Below are positions 22,737 through 31,059 of a DNA stretch of 34,060 nt, one piece after another. The notes beneath the pieces are model-generated. The model was not told the DNA's origin. It searched no databases and saw only the letters and a program-made list of their open reading frames with translations. The translations under genes and the position numbers were made by a program. Position 1 is the stretch's first letter. Each line of letters opens with the position of its first letter. Source of the DNA: CAYGZM01 sp964354365 (GTDB lineage Bacteria; Planctomycetota; Phycisphaerae; Sedimentisphaerales; Anaerobacaceae); assembly GCA_964354365.1 (NCBI GenBank), contig CAYGZM010000029.1, positions 1 through 34,060 on the forward strand, in the 5' to 3' direction.

Positions 22737-22769
22737 TTACTCAAACTGACCGCCGGTCAGTTTGAGTAA
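22737..22769. terminator. Shared hairpin between convergent genes
   Basis: TTACTCAAACTGACC (22737-22751) and its exact complement (22755-22769) form a 15-bp stem around GCC. It lies 13 bases after the acyltransferase stop and directly before the stop codon of the convergent prepilin-like gene (22771-22773). The flanks lack strong U-tracts, so bidirectional termination is likely but unproven. Confidence 0.65.
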
Positions 22770-22770
22770 G

Positions 22771-23607
22771 TCAGTATCCCAATTTCCCCCAGCAGCCCAT
22801 CTGCATCCTGTGGAGGTCCTCTTTGCCCTCGGTTGTTGTGGGAGTCCAGGGCGTCGGCGGGGCATCCCAGTGGGCCCTTGCATACTTTATCGTTTCCATC
22901 GCCTTCCATTTCCAGTAGTCGGCGTGCCCATCCGCGAATGCGACGTTTGTCCCGTCGCCGTGCCGAACAGGCGGGTTGTCCCACCATTTCTCCTGTCTGT
23001 AATAGACCGCGTAAGCATCCGGCGTCATATAGCCTTCGTCGATAAAGACCAATCGCAGCGCGGGCGCAGGGCTGTGAATCTCGTTGCGGTTCTTGATGTG
23101 CGCCCCGTTGACGCCCTTGACCTCATCGTGGCAGACCGCGTTCATCGAAAACATTATCGAATAGGTCAGCGCCTCGCCTCGCCGACCCGTCAGGCACCTA
23201 TAGACCTTATCGTCCCTGGTGTAAGACCACAGCGCGCCGTCCATAATCCCCTTTATGGCCGTGTCCCAGTTGGTCGAAAGCGCATCTACCCAAGCCAGCT
23301 CCTTTCTGTGGTCGCCCCAGGTCTCCAGGGCATTGCTGTACCCTGCTGCTCCGTTGACGATCCTGTCGGCATTCTCGTCGGCATATATGCCCCAGGCCAG
23401 TATCAACTGCCTGACGTTCCCGAAGCACGCCGCCCTTTTGCCGTGTTCTCTGGCCCTGTTGAGCGCCGGCATCAATATCGCCATAAGCAATGCGATAATC
23501 GCGATTACCACCAACAGCTCAACCAGCGTAAATGCTCTGTGGGATCTCACGGTCTTGGGGCTGGACGCACGCCTTTCTGATAGCACTATGGCTTTTGACG
23601 TGTTCAT
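22771..23607 (-). CDS. Prepilin-like protein with N-terminal methylation motif and H-x9-DG C-terminus
   Basis: A 278-residue envelope protein. A basic leader ends in HRAFTLVELLVVIAIIALLM, the type IV pilin/type II pseudopilin signal; the residue before the cleavage point is Ala25 instead of the usual Gly. After the hydrophobic helix comes PALNRAREHGKRAACFGNVRQL, typical of planctomycete members, and later VRHGDGTNVAFADGHADYW, the H-x9-DG motif. Planctomycete genomes encode many such proteins; most have unknown roles, possibly in surface fibres or secretion. I chose the ATG at 23607 because GAGG precedes it by about 8 bases. No prepilin peptidase or pilus assembly gene is nearby. Confidence 0.88.
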   Translation of the reverse strand: MNTSKAIVLSERRASSPKTVRSHRAFTLVELLVVIAIIALLMAILMPALNRAREHGKRAACFGNVRQLILAWGIYADENADRIVNGAAGYSNALETWGDHRKELAWVDALSTNWDTAIKGIMDGALWSYTRDDKVYRCLTGRRGEALTYSIMFSMNAVCHDEVKGVNGAHIKNRNEIHSPAPALRLVFIDEGYMTPDAYAVYYRQEKWWDNPPVRHGDGTNVAFADGHADYWKWKAMETIKYARAHWDAPPTPWTPTTTEGKEDLHRMQMGCWGKLGY

Positions 23608-23679
23608 AACCGCACCTCTTCGTTCAGACAAGTATTCCGGCAACTCCATATAAGATTCACGAACTGAGCCTTGTGTTCC

Positions 23680-23733
23680 CTTGAAAACTTGCTCTAATAT
23701 GCGATTTTGTTGTATTCCAACCAGGTTTTCAAG
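23680..23733. repeat. Spaced inverted repeat upstream of the prepilin-like gene
   Basis: CTTGAAAAC (23680-23688) and GTTTTCAAG (23725-23733) are exact complements separated by 36 bases, within the 209-base divergent gap between the prepilin-like and LtaS-like genes. It could be a pair of regulator half-sites or a leader stem-loop. Confidence 0.4.
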
Positions 23734-23816
23734 TGTTTTTCGCAGGAGTTGCCCCGAATGCGGGACAATTTAAGTTGCATTGAGTCGTATGACCGGGGCC
23801 GATTCACTAGAAGGCG

Positions 23817-25826
23817 GTGCTTGTGTTTTTGAGACAATCGCGGCTGCTGCGGGCCGATAAACAACCAAAAGATTCTATTGGCTGTTCCCGTTCGGGGCGT
23901 CCGGGCAGGCTGAAATCCCTTATGCCCAGAATCGAAGTCCTGATTCTGCTTGTCGGATTATTGTGCACAGTCTTGGGCAAGCTGATGGTCGTGCGGTCCT
24001 ACAAGCCCGAAAGCGTGGCTGCCGAGACGGCTGCGGTGACGTTTCCAGACCTGCTGTTCTTTGCCGTCGTTGCCCTGCTTGTAAGATGCCTGTACATAAT
24101 CAAGCCATCGGTTCTCTGCGCACGGTGCGCGCTCTTGATCGCGGCCCTTATGGCCGTCTGGTCGGTATTGAACACCGCCTGGCTGATAAACAGCGGCGTT
24201 CAGTTGCAGCCGGGAATCCTCGTACTGTATGCCCGGGACTTTCGAAACCTCTACCCGCTCGTAATGGCCCACATGCTGGAGGACCTCGGGCAGTTCGTGC
24301 TATTCGCGTTGGGAAGCATTGCAGTCTTCGTATTTTTCCTATGGCGTTTATTCAGGCCCGGCAGGATCGTTCTCAGCCGCAATCACCACGAGCGATGGGC
24401 TATCGGCCTGGCGCTGGCAATTACTGCCGGCCTGCTTGCCAGACCCTTCATTCAGCCGGACGCCGATTCAAGCTTCGCCGCAGAGGTCTTGAATTTCAGC
24501 AGCCACTCGTACGCCTTGCTCTCAACGGTGGCCGGCCAATCCCATAACAAGTACCCCGTAAAGCACAGCCCAAACATACACCTCTCGGGCCGGCGCCAAA
24601 TCACCGCTCCCAAATGTCCCCCAAAAGAGCTGCCGAACGTCGTTATAGTGCTGCTGGAGAGTGTATCCCATTCGGTGACTTCCCTCTCCGGGACGGCCGA
24701 GCGGACTACGCCTTTTCTGGCTCGTCTGGCTTGTGAAGGCGTTGAGTTCCGCACCACGCGCGTGCCGATGCCCTATACAACCAAGGCCTTCTGGTCAACG
24801 TTGACCGCGGTGACGCCGACAAGCGATGTCCATAACGTCGAAGCCGTCCCTGCCGATGAGCCTTACGAGGGCCTGCCATCCATCCTCGCCAGGGTCGGCT
24901 ACCGATCCGCGTTTTTCGAAATGTCAAAGGGCAACTTTGAGTGTGCGCCCGGCTTCTTCAAAAATCTTGCGTTTGACTGGGTCTGGTTCAGGGAGAATCT
25001 TGGCGACCCCTCGGCGCACATAGGATACTTGGGCGGCGATGACTGCCGGATGATTGAGCCGGCCATTGAATGGGTCAGGAAAAATGGCCGGCCGTTTCTC
25101 CTGATGATGATTACGTCAATCGCCCACGACCCCTTCGAGGTCCCGCAATGGTTTGAGAAACCAAAAGAAAAAGAATACGACAAATATCTCCAGACAATTC
25201 GCTATACGGATTATTTCCTCGAGCAGCTTTGCGCAGCGCTGCACGCCAACGGTCTGGATGAAAACACGCTTCTCTGCATCATAGGCGACCACGGCACCAG
25301 TTTCAGCACCGAGCGGGCAAAAGGACGGTGGACGCCGCGCGAGGAGGTCATCCGCGTGCCCTGGGTGATACACTGGCCGGGGCATTTAAGCCCCGGAAAG
25401 GTCGTCCAGTGGCCTTGTTCACAGCTCGATGTGGCGCCGACCATTCTCAAATTGATAGGATTCGACATTGGCAGTGCCGGCTTTGACGGAAGGGACGCCC
25501 TTGCAGAGCCGGATTCGCTCCGCCGGATTTACTTCTCGTCCTTGGTCCCCGGCAGCCCCGCCGGGTTTGTCGAGAATGGCAGAAAAGTCGTCTTCTGGCC
25601 CTACATCAATAAGGCGTTTGAATACGATTTAGCGACCGACCCGCAGGAAAACGACCCTCAGACAATCCCCGCCGACCAGATAGAACAAATCAGGGAACAA
25701 ATCAATCGGTGGGAATCGGAATCGCAGATTGCCGTCGATGCCAAGAAACATACGAAGCGCTTCTTGTATTCTCACTGGCAGACCTTCAGCGCCGGGCGCC
25801 TGGCGTGGGCCTATTACGTGCCGTGA
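23817..25826 (+). CDS. LtaS/OpgB-like membrane sulfatase-superfamily enzyme (phosphoglycerol or phosphoethanolamine transferase type)
   Basis: A 669-residue inner-membrane enzyme. Residues 36-60, 77-95, 100-126, 148-177 and 195-212 are membrane segments; from about 270 a periplasmic alkaline-phosphatase-fold domain follows. It has NVVIVLLESVS (metal ligand Glu281), MPYTTKAFWSTLTAVTP (probable nucleophile Thr321 or Thr322), LLMMITSIAHDPFE and IIGDHGTSFS (Asp491, His492). A Thr nucleophile points to a phospho-head-group transferase rather than a sulfatase. The substrate is unknown. The start is uncertain: GTG at 23817, GTG at 23823, or ATG at 23922 just before the first helix. It heads a unit with the exosortase-like gene, 36 bases downstream. 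Confidence 0.82.
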   Translation: MLVFLRQSRLLRADKQPKDSIGCSRSGRPGRLKSLMPRIEVLILLVGLLCTVLGKLMVVRSYKPESVAAETAAVTFPDLLFFAVVALLVRCLYIIKPSVLCARCALLIAALMAVWSVLNTAWLINSGVQLQPGILVLYARDFRNLYPLVMAHMLEDLGQFVLFALGSIAVFVFFLWRLFRPGRIVLSRNHHERWAIGLALAITAGLLARPFIQPDADSSFAAEVLNFSSHSYALLSTVAGQSHNKYPVKHSPNIHLSGRRQITAPKCPPKELPNVVIVLLESVSHSVTSLSGTAERTTPFLARLACEGVEFRTTRVPMPYTTKAFWSTLTAVTPTSDVHNVEAVPADEPYEGLPSILARVGYRSAFFEMSKGNFECAPGFFKNLAFDWVWFRENLGDPSAHIGYLGGDDCRMIEPAIEWVRKNGRPFLLMMITSIAHDPFEVPQWFEKPKEKEYDKYLQTIRYTDYFLEQLCAALHANGLDENTLLCIIGDHGTSFSTERAKGRWTPREEVIRVPWVIHWPGHLSPGKVVQWPCSQLDVAPTILKLIGFDIGSAGFDGRDALAEPDSLRRIYFSSLVPGSPAGFVENGRKVVFWPYINKAFEYDLATDPQENDPQTIPADQIEQIREQINRWESESQIAVDAKKHTKRFLYSHWQTFSAGRLAWAYYVP

Positions 25827-25862
25827 GTCGCGGCACAAGGGCGATAGGCATAAAGAACATAT

Positions 25863-26774
25863 ATGTTGAGTCATCCAGAGCCAAATTCAGATGAAGTCGC
25901 CGGCCCTGTCACAAGGCTTGTGATTCTACTCGGCCTGTTTGTCTGGATGTTCCGGCCTGAGCTGACCAGGATAGCCTCAACTGCCGCCGGCTCCAGCGAC
26001 TGGGTGCATACGTTGATAATCCCCGTTATGATAGCGCTGTTGGTGTATCTGCGGCGCGCCGCCCTGGTTGAGAAGCTGTCGGGCGGTTCGCCCTGTGGGA
26101 TTCTGCTCATGACCGCGGGATTGGCCCTGTACGCCGCCGCAACCTGGCCCTTCAGCTACGGATACATACGCGATATTGCAATGATACCCGTTCTGGCCGG
26201 CATCGTGCTCGTTACCTGCGGACCGGCGGTATTGAGGCTTTCCTTGCCGATGCTGCTGCTCGTAATGCTGGCGATTCCTCTCGGCCCCCGAATTTACGCC
26301 CGCCTGATCATCCTGCCTGAGACATACACCATACAGGCCGTCGCCGCGGTTCTGGGGATACTGCCGGGAGTCGATACGGTGGTAAGAGGCGTTGATGTGT
26401 TCTTCGAGTCCGATTTCGGTTCCGGCGTGGTCGCTCTGGCCGAATCCAACCGGGGCGTAAGATTGCTGCCGGCTTTCGCTGCGCTGGGCGTATTCGTCGC
26501 GTTCTCACGGGTTAGGTCTATCCGCCGGCTCGTTATTATTGCGTGCACGGCCATACCCATTATCCTCTTCTGTAATTTCTTCCGGCTTTTCTGCTGGGGT
26601 GTGCTGGATGTCTATGTGGTGGATGGCCCCGCCGGCCCGCTGCCGCGAAACGCCTCGACCGTACTGTCTCTGCTGCTTGCATACCTTCTGTTCGCGTGGG
26701 CCAGTGCGGCAAAACCAAACCTTTTTGTCGGTGCACACCAGGGCGCTTCTGCCGGGGAGGCTGCCAATGAGTAG
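25863..26774 (+). CDS. Exosortase-like integral membrane protein with atypical active site
   Basis: A 303-residue protein with about eight membrane helices in the exosortase order. Exosortases are membrane transpeptidases that cut C-terminal sorting tails using Cys, Arg and His. The region corresponding to the usual A-C-S-G-x-R reads AESNRGVRLLPAF (193-205): Gly198 and Arg200 are kept but the Cys position is Asn196. The second block IPIILFCNFFRLF keeps the Asn and Arg241. The following helix, where a His is expected, reads GPAGPLPRNASTVLSLLL with no His. Family assignment rests on this layout and on the overlapping EpsI gene (the last 8 bases overlap its start). It may be inactive, use another chemistry, or be a lineage-specific variant. 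Confidence 0.75.
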   Translation: MLSHPEPNSDEVAGPVTRLVILLGLFVWMFRPELTRIASTAAGSSDWVHTLIIPVMIALLVYLRRAALVEKLSGGSPCGILLMTAGLALYAAATWPFSYGYIRDIAMIPVLAGIVLVTCGPAVLRLSLPMLLLVMLAIPLGPRIYARLIILPETYTIQAVAAVLGILPGVDTVVRGVDVFFESDFGSGVVALAESNRGVRLLPAFAALGVFVAFSRVRSIRRLVIIACTAIPIILFCNFFRLFCWGVLDVYVVDGPAGPLPRNASTVLSLLLAYLLFAWASAAKPNLFVGAHQGASAGEAANE

Positions 26775-27498
26775 GAGGGAAAACAGCGTGTCGCTGTCGA
26801 AATCTTTGCTCTCCGCAGGGTTTCTATTTTCCGCGGCTGTGCTCGGCGTCGCCGCCGTGGGGCTGCGTCCGGGCGTCGAAGCCTTGTCCAAGCATTATGC
26901 CAAAGAGCCGATCCCCGTTCGCAAGCCGTTGAGCGAATTTGATGCGTTGCGTCTGCCTTCCTTTGCGGCCGGCTGGATCCGCGAAGATATACCTCCCGAG
27001 GAGATTGAAACCGATGAATTCGCCATAATTCGCCTCACCCGCCGGCAGATTGCAGAAGGCCCCAAGGAAGTGGTCCTGTTTGTAACATATTACAGCGACC
27101 CGAAAAGCAAAGTCCCTCATACCCCCGATGTGTGTTATCGTCAGGGCGGTGCGATTCTAAAGGAAATGAAAAATATCATAATTGACGTTCCGGCACTTGC
27201 GCAGGGCCGAGAAGTAAAGGCCCGCTTATTATTATTCGAGCAGCAAACATACAATCAGGCCGTAATCTTTTGCTTCTACGCGGATGGCCGGTTCCGGCAC
27301 AGCCGGGAGCAGGTCAGATGGCTTATAGGCAAACCCGGCAATCGCCACGTCTATTTCAGCAAGATCGAAACGGTTGCGAGCTACCCGAAGGACGCGAGCC
27401 CCGATTCCGCCATCGAACTGTGCAAAACCCTCTTTCGTGAAGCTGTGCCCGTATTGATATCCGAACACTTCCCCACCGTCGAGCAGCTCAAGCGGTAG
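26767..27498 (+). CDS. EpsI-domain protein, exosortase partner
   Basis: A 243-residue protein with an N-terminal membrane anchor (about residues 11-33) and a periplasmic EpsI domain. The family marks are an aromatic/acidic opening (FAAGWIREDIPPE), VVLFVTYYSDPKSKVPHTPDVCYRQGGA with His118, Pro120, Cys123 and Tyr124 (the H-x-P-x-x-C-Y pattern), and a final region AIELCKTLFREAVPVL. EpsI is often fused to or encoded beside exosortases; its exact role is unsettled. The start is the ATG at 26767, overlapping the exosortase-like gene, with GGGGAGG 6 bases upstream; a longer frame to 26539 has no support. Its 3' end overlaps the convergent gene by 11 bases. Confidence 0.82.
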   Translation: MSRRENSVSLSKSLLSAGFLFSAAVLGVAAVGLRPGVEALSKHYAKEPIPVRKPLSEFDALRLPSFAAGWIREDIPPEEIETDEFAIIRLTRRQIAEGPKEVVLFVTYYSDPKSKVPHTPDVCYRQGGAILKEMKNIIIDVPALAQGREVKARLLLFEQQTYNQAVIFCFYADGRFRHSREQVRWLIGKPGNRHVYFSKIETVASYPKDASPDSAIELCKTLFREAVPVLISEHFPTVEQLKR

Positions 27499-28045
27499 CG
27501 GACGGTTTTTGCGCTCGACGGTCTCTTGCGACGATGATGGCGCTGTGCGCAAGAACGATAAGAAGCATTCCGCCGGCCACAAGGGCGATATAGCTTCTCG
27601 GCTCCGCAGCCGGCGCCCACACATCCGCAAGCTCGGCCGTCTGCCCGGATTCAAACTTCACTCTTGCCGCCGCACGTCCTAAAACCGCACCCTTGCTGCT
27701 GACCCGCATCGAGAGCTCGCCCGTTTGGCCGGGCGCGATGCCCTTTGCCGGAATCTCGGTCCACGCTCGAAAGGTCTCGCCGGAGCTGTCGATCTGCCAG
27801 CCCTCCGGCGTCTCGAAATTGTACGCCGCGTGCTGCCCCACATCGAAGGCAGTAATGGGCGAACTGCTAAGATTGCTTACCGTGTACGTGTAGATATTCG
27901 AGTGAACATCGGCTGTAATGCTTGCGTCATCGCTGGCGGATTTCATCTGATTCGGGGGCAAAGTCGCCTTGTCGCAGCTGGCGCCGAGACCGATACCGGC
28001 AATTCCACAAGCAGTCAACATAGCAATTAGAATTCGCTGCTTCAT
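27488..28045 (-). CDS. Exported beta-sandwich protein with a sortase-like C-terminal tail
   Basis: A 185-residue protein. MKQRILIAMLTACGIAGIGLGASC looks like a lipoprotein signal (Cys24), or a plain signal peptide. Residues 45-145 look like an Ig-like beta-sandwich (NIYTYTVSNLSSSPITAFDV; PAKGIAPGQTGELSMRVSSKGAVLG). The end is tripartite: AEPR (147-150), a hydrophobic segment (151-173) and RDRR (174-177), the general layout of a PEP-CTERM-type sorting tail although the PEP signature is not exact. It converges on epsI and overlaps it by 11 bases. I chose the ATG at 28045 because AGGTGG precedes it. It could be a substrate of the adjacent exosortase-like protein, or simply a membrane-anchored protein. 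Confidence 0.65.
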   Translation of the reverse strand: MKQRILIAMLTACGIAGIGLGASCDKATLPPNQMKSASDDASITADVHSNIYTYTVSNLSSSPITAFDVGQHAAYNFETPEGWQIDSSGETFRAWTEIPAKGIAPGQTGELSMRVSSKGAVLGRAAARVKFESGQTAELADVWAPAAEPRSYIALVAGGMLLIVLAHSAIIVARDRRAQKPSATA

Positions 28046-28123
28046 CTCAATAATCCACCTATGTTTGACGACATTCTTAACAAGATAAGAACCGTTTGAA
28101 TTCAAGGTTGAGCATCTCTGCGT

Positions 28124-30985
28124 TCACTTCTGCGGCCGGCTCGGTTGAAGATAGGGTTTGCCCCGGTTGTAAAGCTCCAGTCTTTCCTGTATAGTCTTTG
28201 CCAGTGCCTCGTTGCCGCCTTGATTCGCCAGTTCGATCGCTTCCCTGGCCGTAGCCGCCGCCTGGGAAAATTTACCGCCGGCCGCATACGCCGCTGCGAG
28301 CGTATCCAGCAGTTCGGGCGCCTTACGTTCGGTCAGCCGACAGGCCTTCTCGGCCAATTCGACGGCCTGCGAATAATCGGCAATGTCGCTACCGCCGGTC
28401 GCGAGCATCCAGGCGAGCAAGTTCAGGATTGCTGCGTTTTCGCTCTGGGTCCGCAAGATCGTACGACATTCTTCAACCGCCCGCAAGAACCGTCCCCCCC
28501 TAAACAGCGCGTCGGCAAGCCCCATCCGAGTTATCGGATGATCAGGCCTGATCCGCAGCGCTTCATCGTAATGCTTGATTGCAAGGTCGTACTGTCCTTT
28601 GGCATGGAGGACCCGGGCAAGGTCAAGGCGGGCAGAAGGATTCTCCGGTGTCAGTTCAACGCTGCGTTCGAGGTGTTCGCGCGCTCCGTCCATGTCCCCT
28701 TGTCTCGCCATCGCAACGCCAAGGCCGTAGTGCGCCTTTGCATAATCAGGATTGTTATCAAGCGCCTTTCGATAGCTCTGTATCGCTTCTTCAAGCATGC
28801 CCTTCTGCTGCAATGCCACGCCAAGGTTGCAGTGACCTTCGGCATGAGACGGCTGGATGGCAATTGCATTGCGGTAATGCTGAATTGCCTCGTCAAGTTT
28901 CTCTTGTGTCCTCAGTATGTTGGCGTAATTGAAGTGAATTTCCGCAAGACCAGGATCAAGCTCCAATGCCTGTTTGTAATTGTCCACCGCCTCATCGAGC
29001 CTGCCCTGAGATTGAAGCAGAGACCCGAGGTTGCCACAGGGCGTTCCGTAATCCGGATCAAGCTCAATCGCCTTCTTAAAACACGCCGTCGCCTGATTAA
29101 CGTCGCCGGTCTTAAACAGAATATAACCTTTCTCATTGTGCGCCCTGGCATAGAATTCGTCTAGCTGTAAGGACTTCTCCAATTCTGCAAGAGCCTCTGG
29201 GTATTGGTCCTTCTCGCGCAGTGCCAACGCTTTCTTGAAGTGACGATGGGACTCCTGACTAGGCGCACTGATCGAGGCTATCGCATCCGGCGAGTTATTG
29301 AGAAACTCTGGAATATTTACCGCCCTGTTATCGGCCGTTGAATTAGGTATTAAGATTGCCGGGCTGTCGTTGCCGTCCTCGTCGATATGCGTTAGGAACA
29401 TTTGCGTAAACGGGGAAAAACCTTTGGATGAAAAAACCATCCATCGGCCGTTCGGAGAAAAACTGTGCCACGAATTCATAACGCCAAGGTTGCAGTTCAT
29501 CCGGCGCGCCTTGCCTCCCTCCGCCGGCACGATGTGCAGCTTGCTGTCTGGCCGCATTAGCTGCCCCTTCTCAGACTGCACAAAGACAATCCATTTGCCG
29601 TCGGGCGAGTATCGGGCGAATGAGTTGCTCATCCCGTTGCTCGAGGCGCCCTCCAGCGGCTCGGGTCTGCCGCCCCTTCCATCATTGAACGGCATAACGT
29701 AAAGATCGTACTGTATGAATGTCTCATTCGGATCGCCGACATGCGTTGGCATCTCCTCGTTCTCGTATCGGTCTTTTGCCGGAGCCCTTGAAAAAACAAT
29801 TCTATCGCCGTTTGGACTCCAGCAGCCGTTCACGTGGACGTACTCAACGTCATCAGCCCCCGGAAGCGCATTCATCTGTCCCGTGCTCTTGTCATAGACC
29901 ACGAGAATCCCCCTTGTGGGATAGAATGACTGCAAAAATCGAAAATCCGCGTAGTTTCCTACAAACACCGATTCATTCAGCGTACTAATAACGTACCTGC
30001 CGTCCGGCGAAACCTGAGAGAACATGCCAATAGTCTTCTGTCCTTTTATGGCTCCACTGTATGAGTTCCAGCTAATTATATCGTCTGCTGTAATCACAAT
30101 ATCTTTCTTGATCTTGGTAATAGCGTAGGCGCCCTTATCTCCCTGGGGACCGTCCATATCCATCGCCAGAATCGAACCGTCCCGCGAAAAAGAATGGCAG
30201 TTCCCGCAAGTTGGCATATCCTTGAGTACCACCGGGGCCGAGGCCTTCGAGATGTCACGCAAACGCCACGAGATCAGAGGCAATGCTACCGCGGCAAGAG
30301 GCTTTATCTGACCCTTCTTGGTTATCGAAGGCATCAGAGGTACGTCTCGGTAGAAGATTGGAGCGCCGACGGCGTCTCGTGACGTTGCGATTCTGACTGT
30401 ACCACGGGACAACACTTTCAGATCGTTCCGGTCTATCCCCATGATAGTGATTGTCGCAGGCGCTTCGACGGAGTTTGACTTGATTAGCTCCCAGGTCGCC
30501 TCATCCGGGGACCATGCCCTGGCTGAGAGATCATAGTCGCTGGGTTTGTAATGTTCATTGGCGGGACTGACCGCCTCCGGATCAATTCTCCGCTCGGGTA
30601 ACCGTCCGCCGGTAAGGGCATAGATATGATGAGGGCCCGTATCGAAAGAAGAATCCACAAGCCAAAGCCCAGCGTCCTCGGCGTCATCATGCCAAAGAAA
30701 TCTCGGCGCCACAATCTCCGGCGGAAATATTGATCCTTCAAACGGATAGTCAACCACTATGCGCCGATAAGATCCCGTCGGCCTCATGCCGGCGAGTATC
30801 GCCTTTATTACTGCGTCCGGCGACTGCGCAGCCGGCAATTCCGTATTCACGTCCGAGATTATTAACACATCTTCCTCAAGCGACCGATTGTCCGGCAGGC
30901 GCATGACGAGGATTGTGCAGAGGCCCGCAATTAAAACCATCGTTAATAGTGCAATCAATGTCCTGCGTACAGCGTTATTGCCCAT
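28124..30985 (-). CDS. PD40/TolB-like propeller protein with a CxxCH motif and TPR array
   Basis: A 953-residue exported or membrane-anchored protein. Residues 8-29 are a signal anchor. The central part (about 270-560) has WD40-like/PD40 units (SQVSPDGRYVISTL, CWSPNGDRIVFSRA, ARYSPDGKWIVFVQSE, FSPNGRWMVFSSKG), typical of TolB-type beta-propellers. Just before them is MPTCGNCHSFSRDGS with C260, C263 and H264, a c-type haem attachment motif. From about 585 to the end are about nine tetratricopeptide repeats (FKKAIELDPDYGTPCGNLGSLLQ; YRNAIAIQPSHAEGHCNLGVAL). Proteins joining PD40, CxxCH and TPR occur in planctomycetes and Bacteroidota, without a known role. It lies upstream of the lipoprotein gene on the same strand. 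Confidence 0.8.
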   Translation of the reverse strand: MGNNAVRRTLIALLTMVLIAGLCTILVMRLPDNRSLEEDVLIISDVNTELPAAQSPDAVIKAILAGMRPTGSYRRIVVDYPFEGSIFPPEIVAPRFLWHDDAEDAGLWLVDSSFDTGPHHIYALTGGRLPERRIDPEAVSPANEHYKPSDYDLSARAWSPDEATWELIKSNSVEAPATITIMGIDRNDLKVLSRGTVRIATSRDAVGAPIFYRDVPLMPSITKKGQIKPLAAVALPLISWRLRDISKASAPVVLKDMPTCGNCHSFSRDGSILAMDMDGPQGDKGAYAITKIKKDIVITADDIISWNSYSGAIKGQKTIGMFSQVSPDGRYVISTLNESVFVGNYADFRFLQSFYPTRGILVVYDKSTGQMNALPGADDVEYVHVNGCWSPNGDRIVFSRAPAKDRYENEEMPTHVGDPNETFIQYDLYVMPFNDGRGGRPEPLEGASSNGMSNSFARYSPDGKWIVFVQSEKGQLMRPDSKLHIVPAEGGKARRMNCNLGVMNSWHSFSPNGRWMVFSSKGFSPFTQMFLTHIDEDGNDSPAILIPNSTADNRAVNIPEFLNNSPDAIASISAPSQESHRHFKKALALREKDQYPEALAELEKSLQLDEFYARAHNEKGYILFKTGDVNQATACFKKAIELDPDYGTPCGNLGSLLQSQGRLDEAVDNYKQALELDPGLAEIHFNYANILRTQEKLDEAIQHYRNAIAIQPSHAEGHCNLGVALQQKGMLEEAIQSYRKALDNNPDYAKAHYGLGVAMARQGDMDGAREHLERSVELTPENPSARLDLARVLHAKGQYDLAIKHYDEALRIRPDHPITRMGLADALFRGGRFLRAVEECRTILRTQSENAAILNLLAWMLATGGSDIADYSQAVELAEKACRLTERKAPELLDTLAAAYAAGGKFSQAAATAREAIELANQGGNEALAKTIQERLELYNRGKPYLQPSRPQK

Positions 30986-31059
30986 ATTCTTTTTCCGGAT
31001 GCGAGTGTGTCAATTTCCTTTAGCGAGGCGTTTCAATCCGTCAATCAATTGTCAATTGC

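Noticed and set aside
22001..22744. A 247-codon minus-strand frame opposite the acyltransferase
   Set aside because: It is rich in Glu, Gln, Asp and Ala as expected from the complement of a membrane protein gene, and it ignores the terminator hairpin at 22737-22769.
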